Source: Roseovarius sp. W115 (GTDB taxonomy: Bacteria; Pseudomonadota; Alphaproteobacteria; Rhodobacterales; Rhodobacteraceae). From it: 64,000 nucleotides of DNA. Shown here piece after piece: positions 1 through 11,984 of this stretch; position 1 is the first letter of the stretch; every line of letters begins with the position of its first letter. The notes below the pieces were generated by a model, which saw nothing but the letters and a program-made list of their open reading frames with translations, was not told the DNA's origin and searched no databases. A program made the translations under genes and the position numbers. Location of the stretch: the NCBI RefSeq assembly GCF_032842945.2, contig NZ_CP146606.1:3228501-3292500 (forward strand). Direction: 5' to 3'.

Positions 1-434
1 GATTTCGGATGTGGAACGGGCCTGTCGGGCCTCGCTCTGAAGCTTGCTGGGTTCAAGGTGATCGACGGGATGGATCCCAACCCCGAAATGCTGGTTCTGG
101 CCAAACCCAAGGGTGTTTACCGCACACTCACAGAAATTGATGTCGCAGATCCCAATCCGATTTCGCAAGGCAGTTATGCCACGATCGCCGCGATTGGGGT
201 GATCGGCACCGGTGCGGCCCCCCGGAAACCTTTGATCTATTGATGAACGCGCTCAATCCGGGTGGGATCATGAGCTTTAGCTTCAACGATCATGCCATGG
301 CGGATGCGTCCTACACCGCGCGGCTGGAGGATTGGGTTGATGGCGGTAGGGCGCGTCTTGTGCATAGCGCTTATGGCCCGCATCTGCCTAAGCGCAACGT
401 GAATTCCACCATATATATTATTGAAAAAGCGTGA
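1..434 (+). pseudogene. SAM-dependent methyltransferase, 5' partial and frameshifted
   Basis: The reading frame enters from the window edge with the glycine-rich SAM-binding motif I (DFGCGTGLSG) followed by an acidic end of strand 2 (DGMDPNPEML), the class I methyltransferase signature. That frame stops at 241-243. A second frame starting near 222 continues the fold (FDLLMNALNPGG, then a C-terminus ending YIIEKA) and stops at 432-434. The two join cleanly if one C is added to the six-C run at 218-223, giving APPETFDLL. So this is either a real one-base deletion or a homopolymer sequencing error. The stop overlaps the GTG start of gluQ by four bases. The substrate cannot be told from the sequence. 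Confidence 0.75.
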
Positions 435-1285
435 TATTTCGCACTCGCTTTGCGCCATCGCCAACTGGACCACTGCATCTGGGGCACGCGTATTCAGCGC
501 TTTTGGCGCATGACATGGCGACGGCAGAGGGAGGCGCCTTTCATCTGCGCATCGATGACATTGACCAAAGCCGCGCGCGCACCGAATGGGAGGCATTGAT
601 TTTCGAAGACTTAAACTGGCTTGGCCTGTCCTGGCCAGAGCCGGCATGGCGACAGTCCAGCCGTGTGCCCCGGTATCGAGAAGCCCTGGAAACGCTCTGG
701 GATCAGGGGCTTCTCTATCCTTGCACCTGCAGTCGCGCTGACATTCGCGCCGCCTCCTCCGCCCCACAGGAAGGCGCGCCTCTGCACGGGCCTGACGGCA
801 TCGTCTACCCCGGCACGTGCCGCCCGCACACGCCTCCAAACGGCCCCATGCCAGACACAGCCCTGCGTCTCGACATGTCGCAGGCACTGGCCAGACTAAG
901 CGCGCCCTTAACTTTCGATGAAACTGGCGCGGGTCCAGGCGGTGAGTCAGGCAATATCACGCCAGAAGGTATGCCGCATCTTGTTGGCGATGTTGCCCTT
1001 GCCCGCCCCGGCATGGGCGCATCTTATCATTTGTCCATTGTCATCGACGACTCCGACCAGGACATCACCCATGTGATCCGAGGTCAGGATCTCTTTGCCG
1101 CCACGCAAATCCATGTCCTGCTGCAACGCCTGTTGGGCTTACCCACACCGATTTACCACCACCACCGCCTGATCCGGGACGACACAGGCAAACGCCTGGC
1201 CAAACGCGACGACGCCCGAAGCCTTGCCACCTATCGGGACGCAGGCAAAACACCGTCTGACATCAGAGCCATGGTTGGGCTCTGA
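431..1285 (+). CDS. gluQ: glutamyl-Q tRNA(Asp) synthetase
   Basis: This 284-residue protein is a truncated glutamyl-tRNA synthetase without the anticodon-binding domain. The family activates glutamate and attaches it to queuosine in the anticodon of tRNA-Asp. Visible signatures are the FAPSPTGPLHLGH N-terminus with the HIGH-type motif HLGH at residues 16-19, zinc ligands in the CTC and YPGTC segments, and GKRLAKRD in the KMSKS position near the C-terminus. The length is usual for GluQ, whereas full GltX is about 470 residues. The GTG start at 431 overlaps the upstream methyltransferase stop, which suggests translational coupling. Confidence 0.93.
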   Translation: MIFRTRFAPSPTGPLHLGHAYSALLAHDMATAEGGAFHLRIDDIDQSRARTEWEALIFEDLNWLGLSWPEPAWRQSSRVPRYREALETLWDQGLLYPCTCSRADIRAASSAPQEGAPLHGPDGIVYPGTCRPHTPPNGPMPDTALRLDMSQALARLSAPLTFDETGAGPGGESGNITPEGMPHLVGDVALARPGMGASYHLSIVIDDSDQDITHVIRGQDLFAATQIHVLLQRLLGLPTPIYHHHRLIRDDTGKRLAKRDDARSLATYRDAGKTPSDIRAMVGL

Positions 1286-1329
1286 TCCGCTCGTTCACTT
1301 TTCGCCAAATACTCCCGCCGGAGGCGGCG

Positions 1330-1692
1330 CTACGCTTTCAAAGGCGCCATGATCTCCACTTCCACACCATCCTGCACAGATGTGTAGAAACAACTGCGCC
1401 TGTAGGTGTGGCACGCCGCCCCGGTTTGGTTGATCCGCAACAACACACAATCGCGGTCACAATCCACGCGGAACTCCACCAGCGCCTGTACGTGACCCGA
1501 GGTTTCGCCCTTGATCCAAAACGCCTGCCGTGAGCGACTCCAATAGGTGACCCGGCCTGTGGCGAGCGTTTTCGCGACAGCCTCGGCATTCATCCAGGCC
1601 ATCATGAGCACATCGCCGGTTTCCGCATCCTGCGCGATGGCCGGGACCAGACCCTGATCATTGTAACGAAGTGTCGCGGGATCAAACTCCAT
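1330..1692 (-). CDS. hisI: phosphoribosyl-AMP cyclohydrolase
   Basis: HisI opens the purine ring of phosphoribosyl-AMP in the third step of histidine synthesis. It is a zinc- and magnesium-dependent cytoplasmic enzyme. The sequence shows the family core: [24 protein letters not shown], the metal-binding DCDRDC segment, and the HTYRRSCFY end. I chose the ATG at 1692 ([10 protein letters not shown], 120 residues), the normal size for the stand-alone enzyme. The frame is open further upstream but would run into the divergent gene at 1760. No other his genes are nearby, as is common for hisI in this family. Confidence 0.93.
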   Translation of the reverse strand: MEFDPATLRYNDQGLVPAIAQDAETGDVLMMAWMNAEAVAKTLATGRVTYWSRSRQAFWIKGETSGHVQALVEFRVDCDRDCVLLRINQTGAACHTYRRSCFYTSVQDGVEVEIMAPLKA

Positions 1693-1759
1693 GGCGAAAA
1701 ACCTTTTGCAAGCCGGTGTGATGGCCTTATCTATGGGGTGAAACACAAAAGGGAAAGCC

Positions 1760-2212
1760 ATGAGCGGCGAAACCGACCTGATCAAACTTTATTCAGCGCG
1801 CATTCTTGAGCTGGCGGCGGATATTCCGCATCACGGACGGCTTGATGCGCCAGATGCAACGGTCAAACGCCGGGCGCCGCTTTGCGGCTCCACCGTGACA
1901 GTTGATCTGACGACAGATGGCAACATGATCAAAGACTATGCCGCCGAGGTCAAAGCCTGCGCTTTGGGTCAGGCCGCAGCAAGTGTTGTGGGTGGCGCGA
2001 TCGTTGGCTGCACGCTGGATCAGGTCATCGAGGCGCGTGATGCGCTCAAAACCATGCTGAAATCGGATGGTCCCACGCCACCGGCCCCCTTCGACGGGCT
2101 AGAGGTTCTGCGTCCTGCGCGGGACTACAAGAACCGCCATGCTTCGATCCTGTTGACTTTGGAAGCGACGGTTGAGGCCATGCAAGACGCACGCGCCTCC
2201 GCTTGCAGTTAA
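1760..2212 (+). CDS. NifU/IscU-like iron-sulfur cluster assembly scaffold protein
   Basis: A 150-residue protein with the IscU/NifU N-terminal fold, which holds a transient Fe-S cluster for delivery to target proteins. The three cysteine positions expected of the family are visible: PLCGS near residue 42, [11 protein letters not shown] near 67, and a later Cys after the GAIVGC segment. The C-terminus, with a [10 protein letters not shown] stretch, is typical of the alphaproteobacterial version often annotated simply as Fe-S cluster assembly scaffold. It is divergent from hisI with 67 bases between. No iscS or suf genes are nearby, so its partner is unknown. Confidence 0.85.
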   Translation: MSGETDLIKLYSARILELAADIPHHGRLDAPDATVKRRAPLCGSTVTVDLTTDGNMIKDYAAEVKACALGQAAASVVGGAIVGCTLDQVIEARDALKTMLKSDGPTPPAPFDGLEVLRPARDYKNRHASILLTLEATVEAMQDARASACS

Positions 2213-2245
2213 GCGCAAATTTTTTCAAAAAAATTTCCTCCGCAT

Positions 2246-2277
2246 AAAAAAACCGCCGCGCGCTGTAATAGCGGCGG
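2246..2277 (-). terminator. rho-independent terminator downstream of the 40-aa peptide gene
   Basis: Read on the minus strand, a seven-base-pair GC-only stem (CCGCCGC at 2271-2277 against GCGGCGG at 2253-2259, 11-base loop) is followed directly by seven Ts (A7 at 2246-2252 on the plus strand). It lies about 145 bases after the stop of the small gene at 2421. It closes a transcription unit separate from the convergent scaffold gene. Confidence 0.75.
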
Positions 2278-2420
2278 CGGAAGGAATGCGGGTGTCCGGT
2301 GCGGGCTCAGTGGAAGAGGCAAGCAACTCTGAGCAACGAGGCAGTATCACGCAGGCGTCGATAAGGGGACAGGAGACGCGGGCGTTTGACGGGCACGGGA
2401 CGGTCGCAGGCAGATACGGT

Positions 2421-2543
2421 TTACAATAGACCAGGCAGATAGAGACCACCCACCAGTGTGACCATCAGCGCGGCAGCGCCGATGAAATCCCCCAACAGGG
2501 TTTCGCGAGACTCTTTGGCAGCGAGTTTGATCTGGTTCAGCAT
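2421..2543 (-). CDS. 40-residue membrane peptide with CtrA and LexA sites in its promoter
   Basis: This ORF is too short for usual gene callers. It starts with ATG at 2543 behind a GAGAGTGA ribosome site and ends with TAA. The N-terminal 17 residues are polar and mostly basic (MLNQIKLAAKESRETLL). Residues 18-40 form one hydrophobic helix (GDFIGAAALMVTLVGG, then LYLPGLL), so a single-span inner-membrane peptide with a cytoplasmic N-terminus is likely. Upstream on the same strand lie a perfect LexA box (2612-2626) and a perfect CtrA site (2655-2669). A terminator sits downstream at 2246-2277. The function is unknown. The size, topology and LexA box recall SidA, the 29-residue SOS-induced division inhibitor of Caulobacter, but I see no sequence evidence of homology. 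Confidence 0.7.
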   Translation of the reverse strand: MLNQIKLAAKESRETLLGDFIGAAALMVTLVGGLYLPGLL

Positions 2544-2611
2544 GGCGGTCACTCTCGATGTTTTGTTCTTTTTGTTGCTTATTTGTTCTCATTTTGAGGT
2601 GGTGTTGTAAA

Positions 2612-2626
2612 GAACTTTTTAAGAAC
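2612..2626 (-). promoter_or_regulatory. perfect alphaproteobacterial LexA (SOS) box
   Basis: The plus strand reads GAACTTTTTAAGAAC, which is GTTC-N7-GTTC on the minus strand, the exact LexA operator described for alphaproteobacteria. A further GAAC follows at 2633-2636 with six-base spacing, and a one-mismatch GTTG-N7-GTTC lies at 2574-2588. The box is 69 bases upstream of the small-gene ATG and 29 bases downstream of the CtrA site, a fitting place for a repressor that blocks transcription start. It is also near the recG 3' end, but recG is read away from it. Confidence 0.7.
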
Positions 2627-2654
2627 ATTTGTGAACTTAGCGAGAATAAATCTA

Positions 2655-2669
2655 TTAACCAATTGTTAA
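2655..2669 (-). promoter_or_regulatory. perfect CtrA binding site upstream of the 40-aa peptide gene
   Basis: TTAACCAATTGTTAA matches the CtrA consensus TTAA-N7-TTAA at all eight fixed positions. It lies in the intergenic space between recG and the small gene, upstream of the LexA box on the small gene's strand. Only three perfect full sites were found in the whole window by eye. Confidence 0.65.
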
Positions 2670-2712
2670 TGAATAGAACTTTTTGGAACATCGTTATGGA
2701 CCGAGCTGGTCT

Positions 2713-6977
<4,265 letters not shown>

Positions 6978-7027
6978 TTATGACGCGATGCGCCGGACGT
7001 CCAGTCCGCCGCGCCCTGCGCCGTGCT

Positions 7028-7744
7028 TCAGGCGCCGATGGCGACCCGCGGCTGACCGGCCTCTTTCGGCTCAGGATCGCGTAGGACATAGCCGCGCCCC
7101 CAGACCGTTTCGATGTAGTTTTCACCATCCGTGGCCTCGGCCAGCTTTTTGCGAAGCTTGCAGATGAACACGTCGATGATCTTCAACTCCGGCTCATCCA
7201 TGCCGCCGTAAAGATGATTGAGGAACATTTCCTTGGTCAGCGTCGTGCCCTTGCGCAGGCTCAGAAGCTCAAGCATCTGATACTCCTTGCCCGTCAGATG
7301 CACAGTCTTGCCATCAGCCTCAACTGTTTTGGCATCAAGATTCACGCTGACCTTGCCGGTTTTGATGATAGATTGTGAGTGGCCCTTTGAGCGGCGAATG
7401 ATGGCGTGAATGCGCGCAACAAGTTCTTCGCGGTGAAACGGCTTGGTCAGATAATCATCGGCCCCGAACCCAAAGCCCTTAATCTTGTTCTCGGTGTCAT
7501 CTGCCCCCGAAAGAATCAGGATCGGTGTGTCGACACGCGCCAGCCGTAGCTGACGCAGCACATCATGCCCGTTCATATCCGGCAATCCGAGATCAAGAAG
7601 AATCAAATCGTAATCATATAACTTGGCCAGATCGATGCCTTCTTCACCAAGATCGGTTGTGTACACATTGAGATTGGCGTGTGTCAGCATCAGCTCGATG
7701 CTCTTGGAGGTATTCGGATCGTCTTCAACCAGAAGAACGCGCAT
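7028..7744 (-). CDS. ctrA: cell-cycle response regulator CtrA
   Basis: CtrA is the master OmpR-type regulator of alphaproteobacteria. In Rhodobacterales it governs motility, gene transfer agents and cell-cycle-linked traits. The 238-residue product has a receiver domain with acidic pocket EDD at 7-9, phosphoacceptor D51 in [10 protein letters not shown] and the KPF lysine ([10 protein letters not shown]), then a winged-helix DNA-binding domain (about 125-230) with the recognition helix around [12 protein letters not shown]. The tail ends GQPRVAIGA rather than in the double alanine of Caulobacter CtrA. Upstream are a near-consensus CtrA site and sciP. Phosphate would come from CckA and ChpT, both encoded in this window. 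Confidence 0.96.
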   Translation of the reverse strand: MRVLLVEDDPNTSKSIELMLTHANLNVYTTDLGEEGIDLAKLYDYDLILLDLGLPDMNGHDVLRQLRLARVDTPILILSGADDTENKIKGFGFGADDYLTKPFHREELVARIHAIIRRSKGHSQSIIKTGKVSVNLDAKTVEADGKTVHLTGKEYQMLELLSLRKGTTLTKEMFLNHLYGGMDEPELKIIDVFICKLRKKLAEATDGENYIETVWGRGYVLRDPEPKEAGQPRVAIGA

Positions 7745-7794
7745 GTTTCAGTCTCCATTATAGAATTTGCTGGTGGCAGCTTGGCTAAAATTGG

Positions 7795-7809
7795 TTAACT
7801 GGCGGTTAC
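7795..7809 (-). promoter_or_regulatory. one-mismatch CtrA site upstream of ctrA
   Basis: The plus strand reads TTAACTGGCGGTTAC, a TTAA-N7-TTAC site with seven of eight consensus bases. It lies 51 bases upstream of the ctrA start in the 88-base space after sciP. Autoregulation of ctrA through such sites is known in Caulobacter; here it is inferred from position. Confidence 0.5.
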
Positions 7810-7832
7810 CCGAATAGAACAAATACTGTACA

Positions 7833-8114
7833 CTACCTTAGGTTGTTTTTGCTCTTTTGTCTAGTGACTTTCAAGTTTTCGAAATCATCATCACAAATTG
7901 CCTTTTTCCATTCATTAAGCTCTTCTTCACTCAACGCATACCTGGTCAGCGCCTCGGCCTCTGCAATTAGGCCGTGTGCAACAGCATGCACAACTTTAAG
8001 TTTCCGAGATGCAACCCACCTCACCGTATCCGCAGGCGGCAAATCGGCATGTGTTAAAACATCGCCGCTTGGCAGGGTCACAGTTCGCGGCCCTTCTGTT
8101 TTCTTTAAATACAT
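7833..8114 (-). CDS. sciP: DUF1153 protein, SciP-type CtrA inhibitor
   Basis: The 93-residue product matches the DUF1153 family. In Caulobacter its member SciP binds CtrA and blocks transcription from CtrA-activated promoters. Characteristic segments are YLKKTEGPRTVTLPSGD, ADLPPADTVRWVASRKLKVV, and ALTRYALSEEELNEWKKAI, a helix-turn-helix-like core. I chose the ATG at 8114 because GGGGTGA sits five bases before it; a GTG three codons upstream is the alternative. The last 15 residues (VTRQKSKNNLR) are more polar than I would expect. The gene lies directly upstream of ctrA on the same strand, so regulator and antagonist are neighbours. Confidence 0.88.
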   Translation of the reverse strand: MYLKKTEGPRTVTLPSGDVLTHADLPPADTVRWVASRKLKVVHAVAHGLIAEAEALTRYALSEEELNEWKKAICDDDFENLKVTRQKSKNNLR

Positions 8115-8295
8115 GATTTTCACCCCATGAAGTTCCGGGGCACATCATGCTGAATGCAGCTTAACGCCGACTGAAAGTCGCACGAAAGAGTGCTTCAGAT
8201 TTTCGTAAATCGCGAAGCGTCTTCGCCACGAACCACAGGGTTAACTTCACCACAAAATCTCTTATATAAGCCGTTCAGGTTTCCGGAGATGCTTC

Positions 8296-9432
8296 ATGCC
8301 GCTTGATCCAGCGCTCAATTCGCTTGGCTTTGCCAAGCCGCCCAGCCAGACACGTGTTGTCGTGGCCATGTCCGGCGGCGTGGACAGCTCGGTTGTGGCG
8401 GCACAACTGGCTGAGGAAGGCTATGACGTCGTAGGTGTGACGCTGCAGCTTTATGATCATGGCGCGGCATTGGCCAAGAAAGGGGCCTGTTGTGCGGGCA
8501 TCGACATTCACGACGCGCGCCGCGTGTCCGAAGAAATGGACTTTCCGCATTACGTGCTGGACTATGAGAATATCTTCAAGGACGCAGTGATCGACGAGTT
8601 TGCCGACAGCTATCTTGCCGGAGCGACGCCCGTGCCCTGTATCCGCTGCAACGAGCGGGTGAAGTTCAAGGACTTGCTTGAAACCGCCAAGGATCTTGAA
8701 GCCGATTGCATGGCCACTGGTCACTATATTCAGCGTAAGCTGGGAGAACACGGACCAGAGCTTCACTGCGCGGCAGATGCCGCACGGGACCAGTCGTATT
8801 TCCTGTTCTCCACAACACCGCAACAGCTTGAGTTTCTGCGCTTCCCCTTGGGCCACCTGCCCAGCAAGGCCGAAACCCGCGCCCTGGCCGTCAAATACGG
8901 CCTGCCAGTTGCGGATAAGCCTGACAGTCAGGACATCTGCTTTGTGCCAAATGGTGATTATGCGTCGGTGATTGAGAAACTGCGCCCTGGCGCGGCCGAT
9001 CCCGGAGAGATTGTGCATGCCGATGGACGGGTTTTAGGCACGCATGAAGGTGTCATCCACTATACAATCGGCCAACGCCGTGGCCTTGGTATCGGCGGGC
9101 TGAGTGAGCCGCTTTATGTGGTGAAGCTCGATGTGGACGCCAAACAGGTGATTGTCGGGCCAAAAGAGATGCTCGCCACGCGGCAAGTGCCCGTGCGCGA
9201 GATCAACTGGCTGGGCGATACTGCGTTCGATGCCCAGCCCGAGTGGCATGTTTCGGTCAAAGTCCGCTCGACCCGCCCGCCGCGCGAAGCCGTGATCCGG
9301 CCTTTGTCCGCCACCACGGCCCAGATCGAGTTGCTGAACCCCGAAGAAGGTGTTTCTCCGGGGCAAGCTTGCGTGTTCTACGAGACCGGTGGCACACGTA
9401 TTCTGGGTGGCGGGTGGATCTGGAAGGGCTAG
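8296..9432 (+). CDS. mnmA: tRNA 2-thiouridine(34) synthase MnmA
   Basis: MnmA thiolates the wobble uridine of tRNA-Lys, -Glu and -Gln using sulfur relayed from a cysteine desulfurase. The 378-residue protein has the PP-loop SGGVDSS at residues 26-32. The catalytic cysteine pair is C119 (in PCIRCN) and C216 (in [10 protein letters not shown]), spaced 97 residues apart as in the E. coli enzyme. The central and C-terminal beta domains carry the IGQRRGLGI segment. It is divergent from sciP, with about 180 bases between that hold no clear site. Confidence 0.96.
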   Translation: MPLDPALNSLGFAKPPSQTRVVVAMSGGVDSSVVAAQLAEEGYDVVGVTLQLYDHGAALAKKGACCAGIDIHDARRVSEEMDFPHYVLDYENIFKDAVIDEFADSYLAGATPVPCIRCNERVKFKDLLETAKDLEADCMATGHYIQRKLGEHGPELHCAADAARDQSYFLFSTTPQQLEFLRFPLGHLPSKAETRALAVKYGLPVADKPDSQDICFVPNGDYASVIEKLRPGAADPGEIVHADGRVLGTHEGVIHYTIGQRRGLGIGGLSEPLYVVKLDVDAKQVIVGPKEMLATRQVPVREINWLGDTAFDAQPEWHVSVKVRSTRPPREAVIRPLSATTAQIELLNPEEGVSPGQACVFYETGGTRILGGGWIWKG

Positions 9433-9470
9433 GCTTGTTTTCCCATCGGCGGGCTGGTTAGCTGCCTCAC

Positions 9471-10490
9471 ATGACCACACCTGCCGACACACCACCCGTT
9501 TACATCGACTATCTCAACCGCTTCGATATCGAGAAACTTGGTTTCACCGATGACGACGTCCTGCGCGCTGTCGAAGACGCGCTGCGCATGCAGGGGCTGG
9601 GTGAGACCGAAATAGAGCCACGCACACATATCCGGCCCCGCGCCGGTGTTGAGGGGCATTTCAATGTGCTGCGCGGCTGGATCGGTGGCGAGATTGACAG
9701 TGCGGGCACAAAGGTCGTCGGCGATTTCGTTGACAACTACCGCGACGGACGGCCCTCGGAATATGGGCTGCTGACACTGTTTGATCCGCGCATGGGCGCG
9801 CCCAAGGCGCTGATTGATGCCACCGGGATCACCGAGATGCGCACTGGGGCGATGACAGCCCTTGGTGCCAAATATCTCGGTCCTGAGAAGCCCAAGGTTC
9901 TGGGGCATATTGGTGCACGAGGCACAGCCTACTGGAATGTGCGGCTGTTGTGCCACTTCTTCGATTTTGAAGAGGTGCGCATTCATTCCCGCCGCCCTGA
10001 AAGCCGCGAGAGCTTTGCCGAGACCCTGCGCCGCGATCTGGGGCGTGAGATCATCGTGACCGAGGACTGGCAAAGCTGTCTTGAGGGCGCGGACATCATG
10101 GTCGAAGCATCAAGGCTGACCGAGCCTACGCCGCTCTTTAAGACCAACTGGATTAAACCGGGCTCTTTGGTTGTCCCTTACGGCACCATGTCGACGGTTG
10201 AACTAAACCTGACGGACATCATGGACAAGGTCGTGATGGATGACTGGGGACAAGCGCATGGGGTCTTTGGCGCGCTGCGGGACCATGTGGATCAGGGCAA
10301 ACTGACGGCTGAGACGCTGCATGCGGAGCTGGGTCAGATTGTTGCGGGCGTGAAACCGGGGCGGGAAAGCGCAGACGAGACAATCCTTTTCTGGCACCGG
10401 GGTCTGTCGCTGTCCGACATTGCTTTGGGGCACGCGATGTTAACGCGGGCCAAGGAGCGCGGTTTGGGACAGAGGTTGCGGTTTTACTGA
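9471..10490 (+). CDS. ornithine cyclodeaminase / mu-crystallin family protein
   Basis: The 339-residue product belongs to the NAD(P)-dependent ornithine cyclodeaminase, alanine dehydrogenase and ketimine reductase family. Visible are the substrate-side arginine segment (RTHIRPRAGVEGHFN), the ALIDATGITEMRTGAMTALGAKYL segment (read as two adjoining blocks) typical of the family, and a Rossmann region beginning KVLGHIGARGTAYWN. The usual GxGxQA nucleotide motif appears as GHIGARGTA, so the cofactor site is somewhat divergent. It starts 38 bases after mnmA on the same strand. The exact substrate cannot be told; ketimine reductase or ornithine cyclodeaminase are both possible. Confidence 0.85.
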   Translation: MTTPADTPPVYIDYLNRFDIEKLGFTDDDVLRAVEDALRMQGLGETEIEPRTHIRPRAGVEGHFNVLRGWIGGEIDSAGTKVVGDFVDNYRDGRPSEYGLLTLFDPRMGAPKALIDATGITEMRTGAMTALGAKYLGPEKPKVLGHIGARGTAYWNVRLLCHFFDFEEVRIHSRRPESRESFAETLRRDLGREIIVTEDWQSCLEGADIMVEASRLTEPTPLFKTNWIKPGSLVVPYGTMSTVELNLTDIMDKVVMDDWGQAHGVFGALRDHVDQGKLTAETLHAELGQIVAGVKPGRESADETILFWHRGLSLSDIALGHAMLTRAKERGLGQRLRFY

Positions 10491-10615
10491 GGCGTCGTTG
10501 GTTTTGAGTTCACGAGGAAGATCAAGGTTACTTGGTAAGATGGATTTTACGACCGCGGAAGGCGGCTCTGAGCCCACAATGACTCCCCTCGCGCGGAATC
10601 AAGGCGCGCAGCGCC

Positions 10616-10754
10616 GCCGCGCGATCGCCAGACCGCCCCCGGGCTGGCGATTGGTCAACGTAAGCTCGTCAGTCAAAGGATTTGCGGATTAGGTTGACAT
10701 AAACCGCATGGAAAACCTGTAGGTCGCCATCCCGCGGTCTGGCGATCGCGCGGC
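10616..10754. repeat. 21-bp perfect inverted repeat in a non-coding stretch
   Basis: The 347-base gap between the cyclodeaminase gene and lpxB has no gene I can support. It holds two perfect 21-base inverted arms at 10616-10636 and 10734-10754 with a 97-base spacer. The arm core is CGCGATCGCCAGACCG. Inside, ATCGCCAG (10623-10630) also pairs with CTGGCGAT (10644-10651) around a 12-base loop, so alternative foldings are possible. The left flank carries a GGCTCTGAGCCCACAATGAC stretch that reads like a degenerate dispersed repeat. No T-run follows either arm, so it is not an ordinary terminator. Confidence 0.65.
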
Positions 10755-10837
10755 TCATCGCGGAGATTCCGGAACGGCAGCTTCGTCCACAGAGCAGACA
10801 CCCTGAGCGCCTATCCCGGCCACATATATTGCAGACG

Positions 10838-11984
10838 TCACTCCATCCGCGCCAGAACCGCCTTGGCTGCTCTCAGCCCTGGGGCCTCGCCCCCTCCCCA
10901 AGCCGTTCCATCGTCACGACCATAGCGTCCAGTTGCGCGTCCGGGGCATCCATCATCTCCAATACACCTTTGGCAATCAGGTCCGGTTTGCAGAACTCGC
11001 CGTTAAACTCCGGCACGGCACGGGTCTCCGAGACCAGGTTCACCAGTGTCAGTGTGTCAATCTTCAGCATACGCTTGATGATCTCACGGCTGACGCGGTT
11101 GACGTCATAAGCGATGACCATAGGCGTGCGCGCTGCCGCCAATTCCAAAGAGACCGTGCCAGAAGCCGCCAATGCAAAATCTGCTGCTGCAAAGGCTGCG
11201 CGTTTGCGCTGTGCGTCCGACTCTACATCTCCCTCCGGCGCGACAACAACAGGCCTGCCCGGCCAGTCCGCGACAAGGCGCATCACCTGTGCCTCACGCG
11301 CCGCTGTCGTGGGCACCACAAGCCGCAGATCGGGTTTCTTCCTGACGATCTGCTGTAGCGCGGCACCGAAAATCGGCCCCAGCCGGTTGACCTCGCCCCC
11401 CGCGATCCGGGCAGAACCAGCAGCACCGGCATGTCGATCAATCCATGCTCTGTGCGAAAGGCGGCAATCTCGGCGTCACTGGCGCGTGGCTCATTCACCA
11501 CAGGGTGCCCGACAAAGTCACAGGCCATGCCCGTCGCCTCCATGTAAGGCGGCTCAAAGGGCAAGAGCGCGAGCACGTGGTCAATGACTTTGGCCATCTT
11601 TTCTGCCCGTCCCGGACGCCAGGCCCAGACCGAGGGGGCCACGTAATGCACGGTGCGAATGCCGCTGTTTTCCTTAACGATTTTGGCCACGCGCAGGCAG
11701 AAATCTGGGCTGTCAATCGAGATGATGACATCGGGTTCTGCCGTCAACGCCGCTTCGGCGGTTTCGCGTATTCGGCGTTTGAGGTGAAAATACTTTGGCA
11801 GGACCTCAACCAGCCCCATCACGCTCAGCTCTTCCATCGGGAAAAGCGAGGTCATGCCCTCGGCCTGCATCATGGGGCCGCCCACGCCTGAAAACTCGAC
11901 CTCAGTGAGCGTCTTTAACCCCGCCATAAGCGCCGCGCCCAGCTTGTCACCAGACGCCTCACCCGCGATGAAAAAAACCTTCAC
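10838..11984 (-). pseudogene. lpxB: lipid-A-disaccharide synthase, two apparent single-base deletions
   Basis: LpxB joins UDP-diacylglucosamine and lipid X into the lipid A disaccharide at the inner membrane. The N-terminal frame (start 11984, MKVFFIAGEASGDKLGAALM) holds the family motifs down to LVLPGSRG near 11400, then diverges. Adding one base at the six-C run 11396-11401 restores GGEVNRL and continues in a second frame (LVVPTTAAREAQVMRLV onward). That frame stops at 10873. Adding one base at the C run 10890-10894 restores a normal end (GEAPGLRAAKAVLARME) with a stop at 10838. The restored protein is 382 residues, the usual length. Because the enzyme is normally essential, sequencing error is more likely than decay. 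Confidence 0.85.

Noticed and set aside
7757..7762. Perfect TATAAT on the minus strand before ctrA as its -10 element
   Set aside because: It is only about 12 bases from the ATG and overlaps the ribosome site, leaving almost no leader, so it is probably chance.
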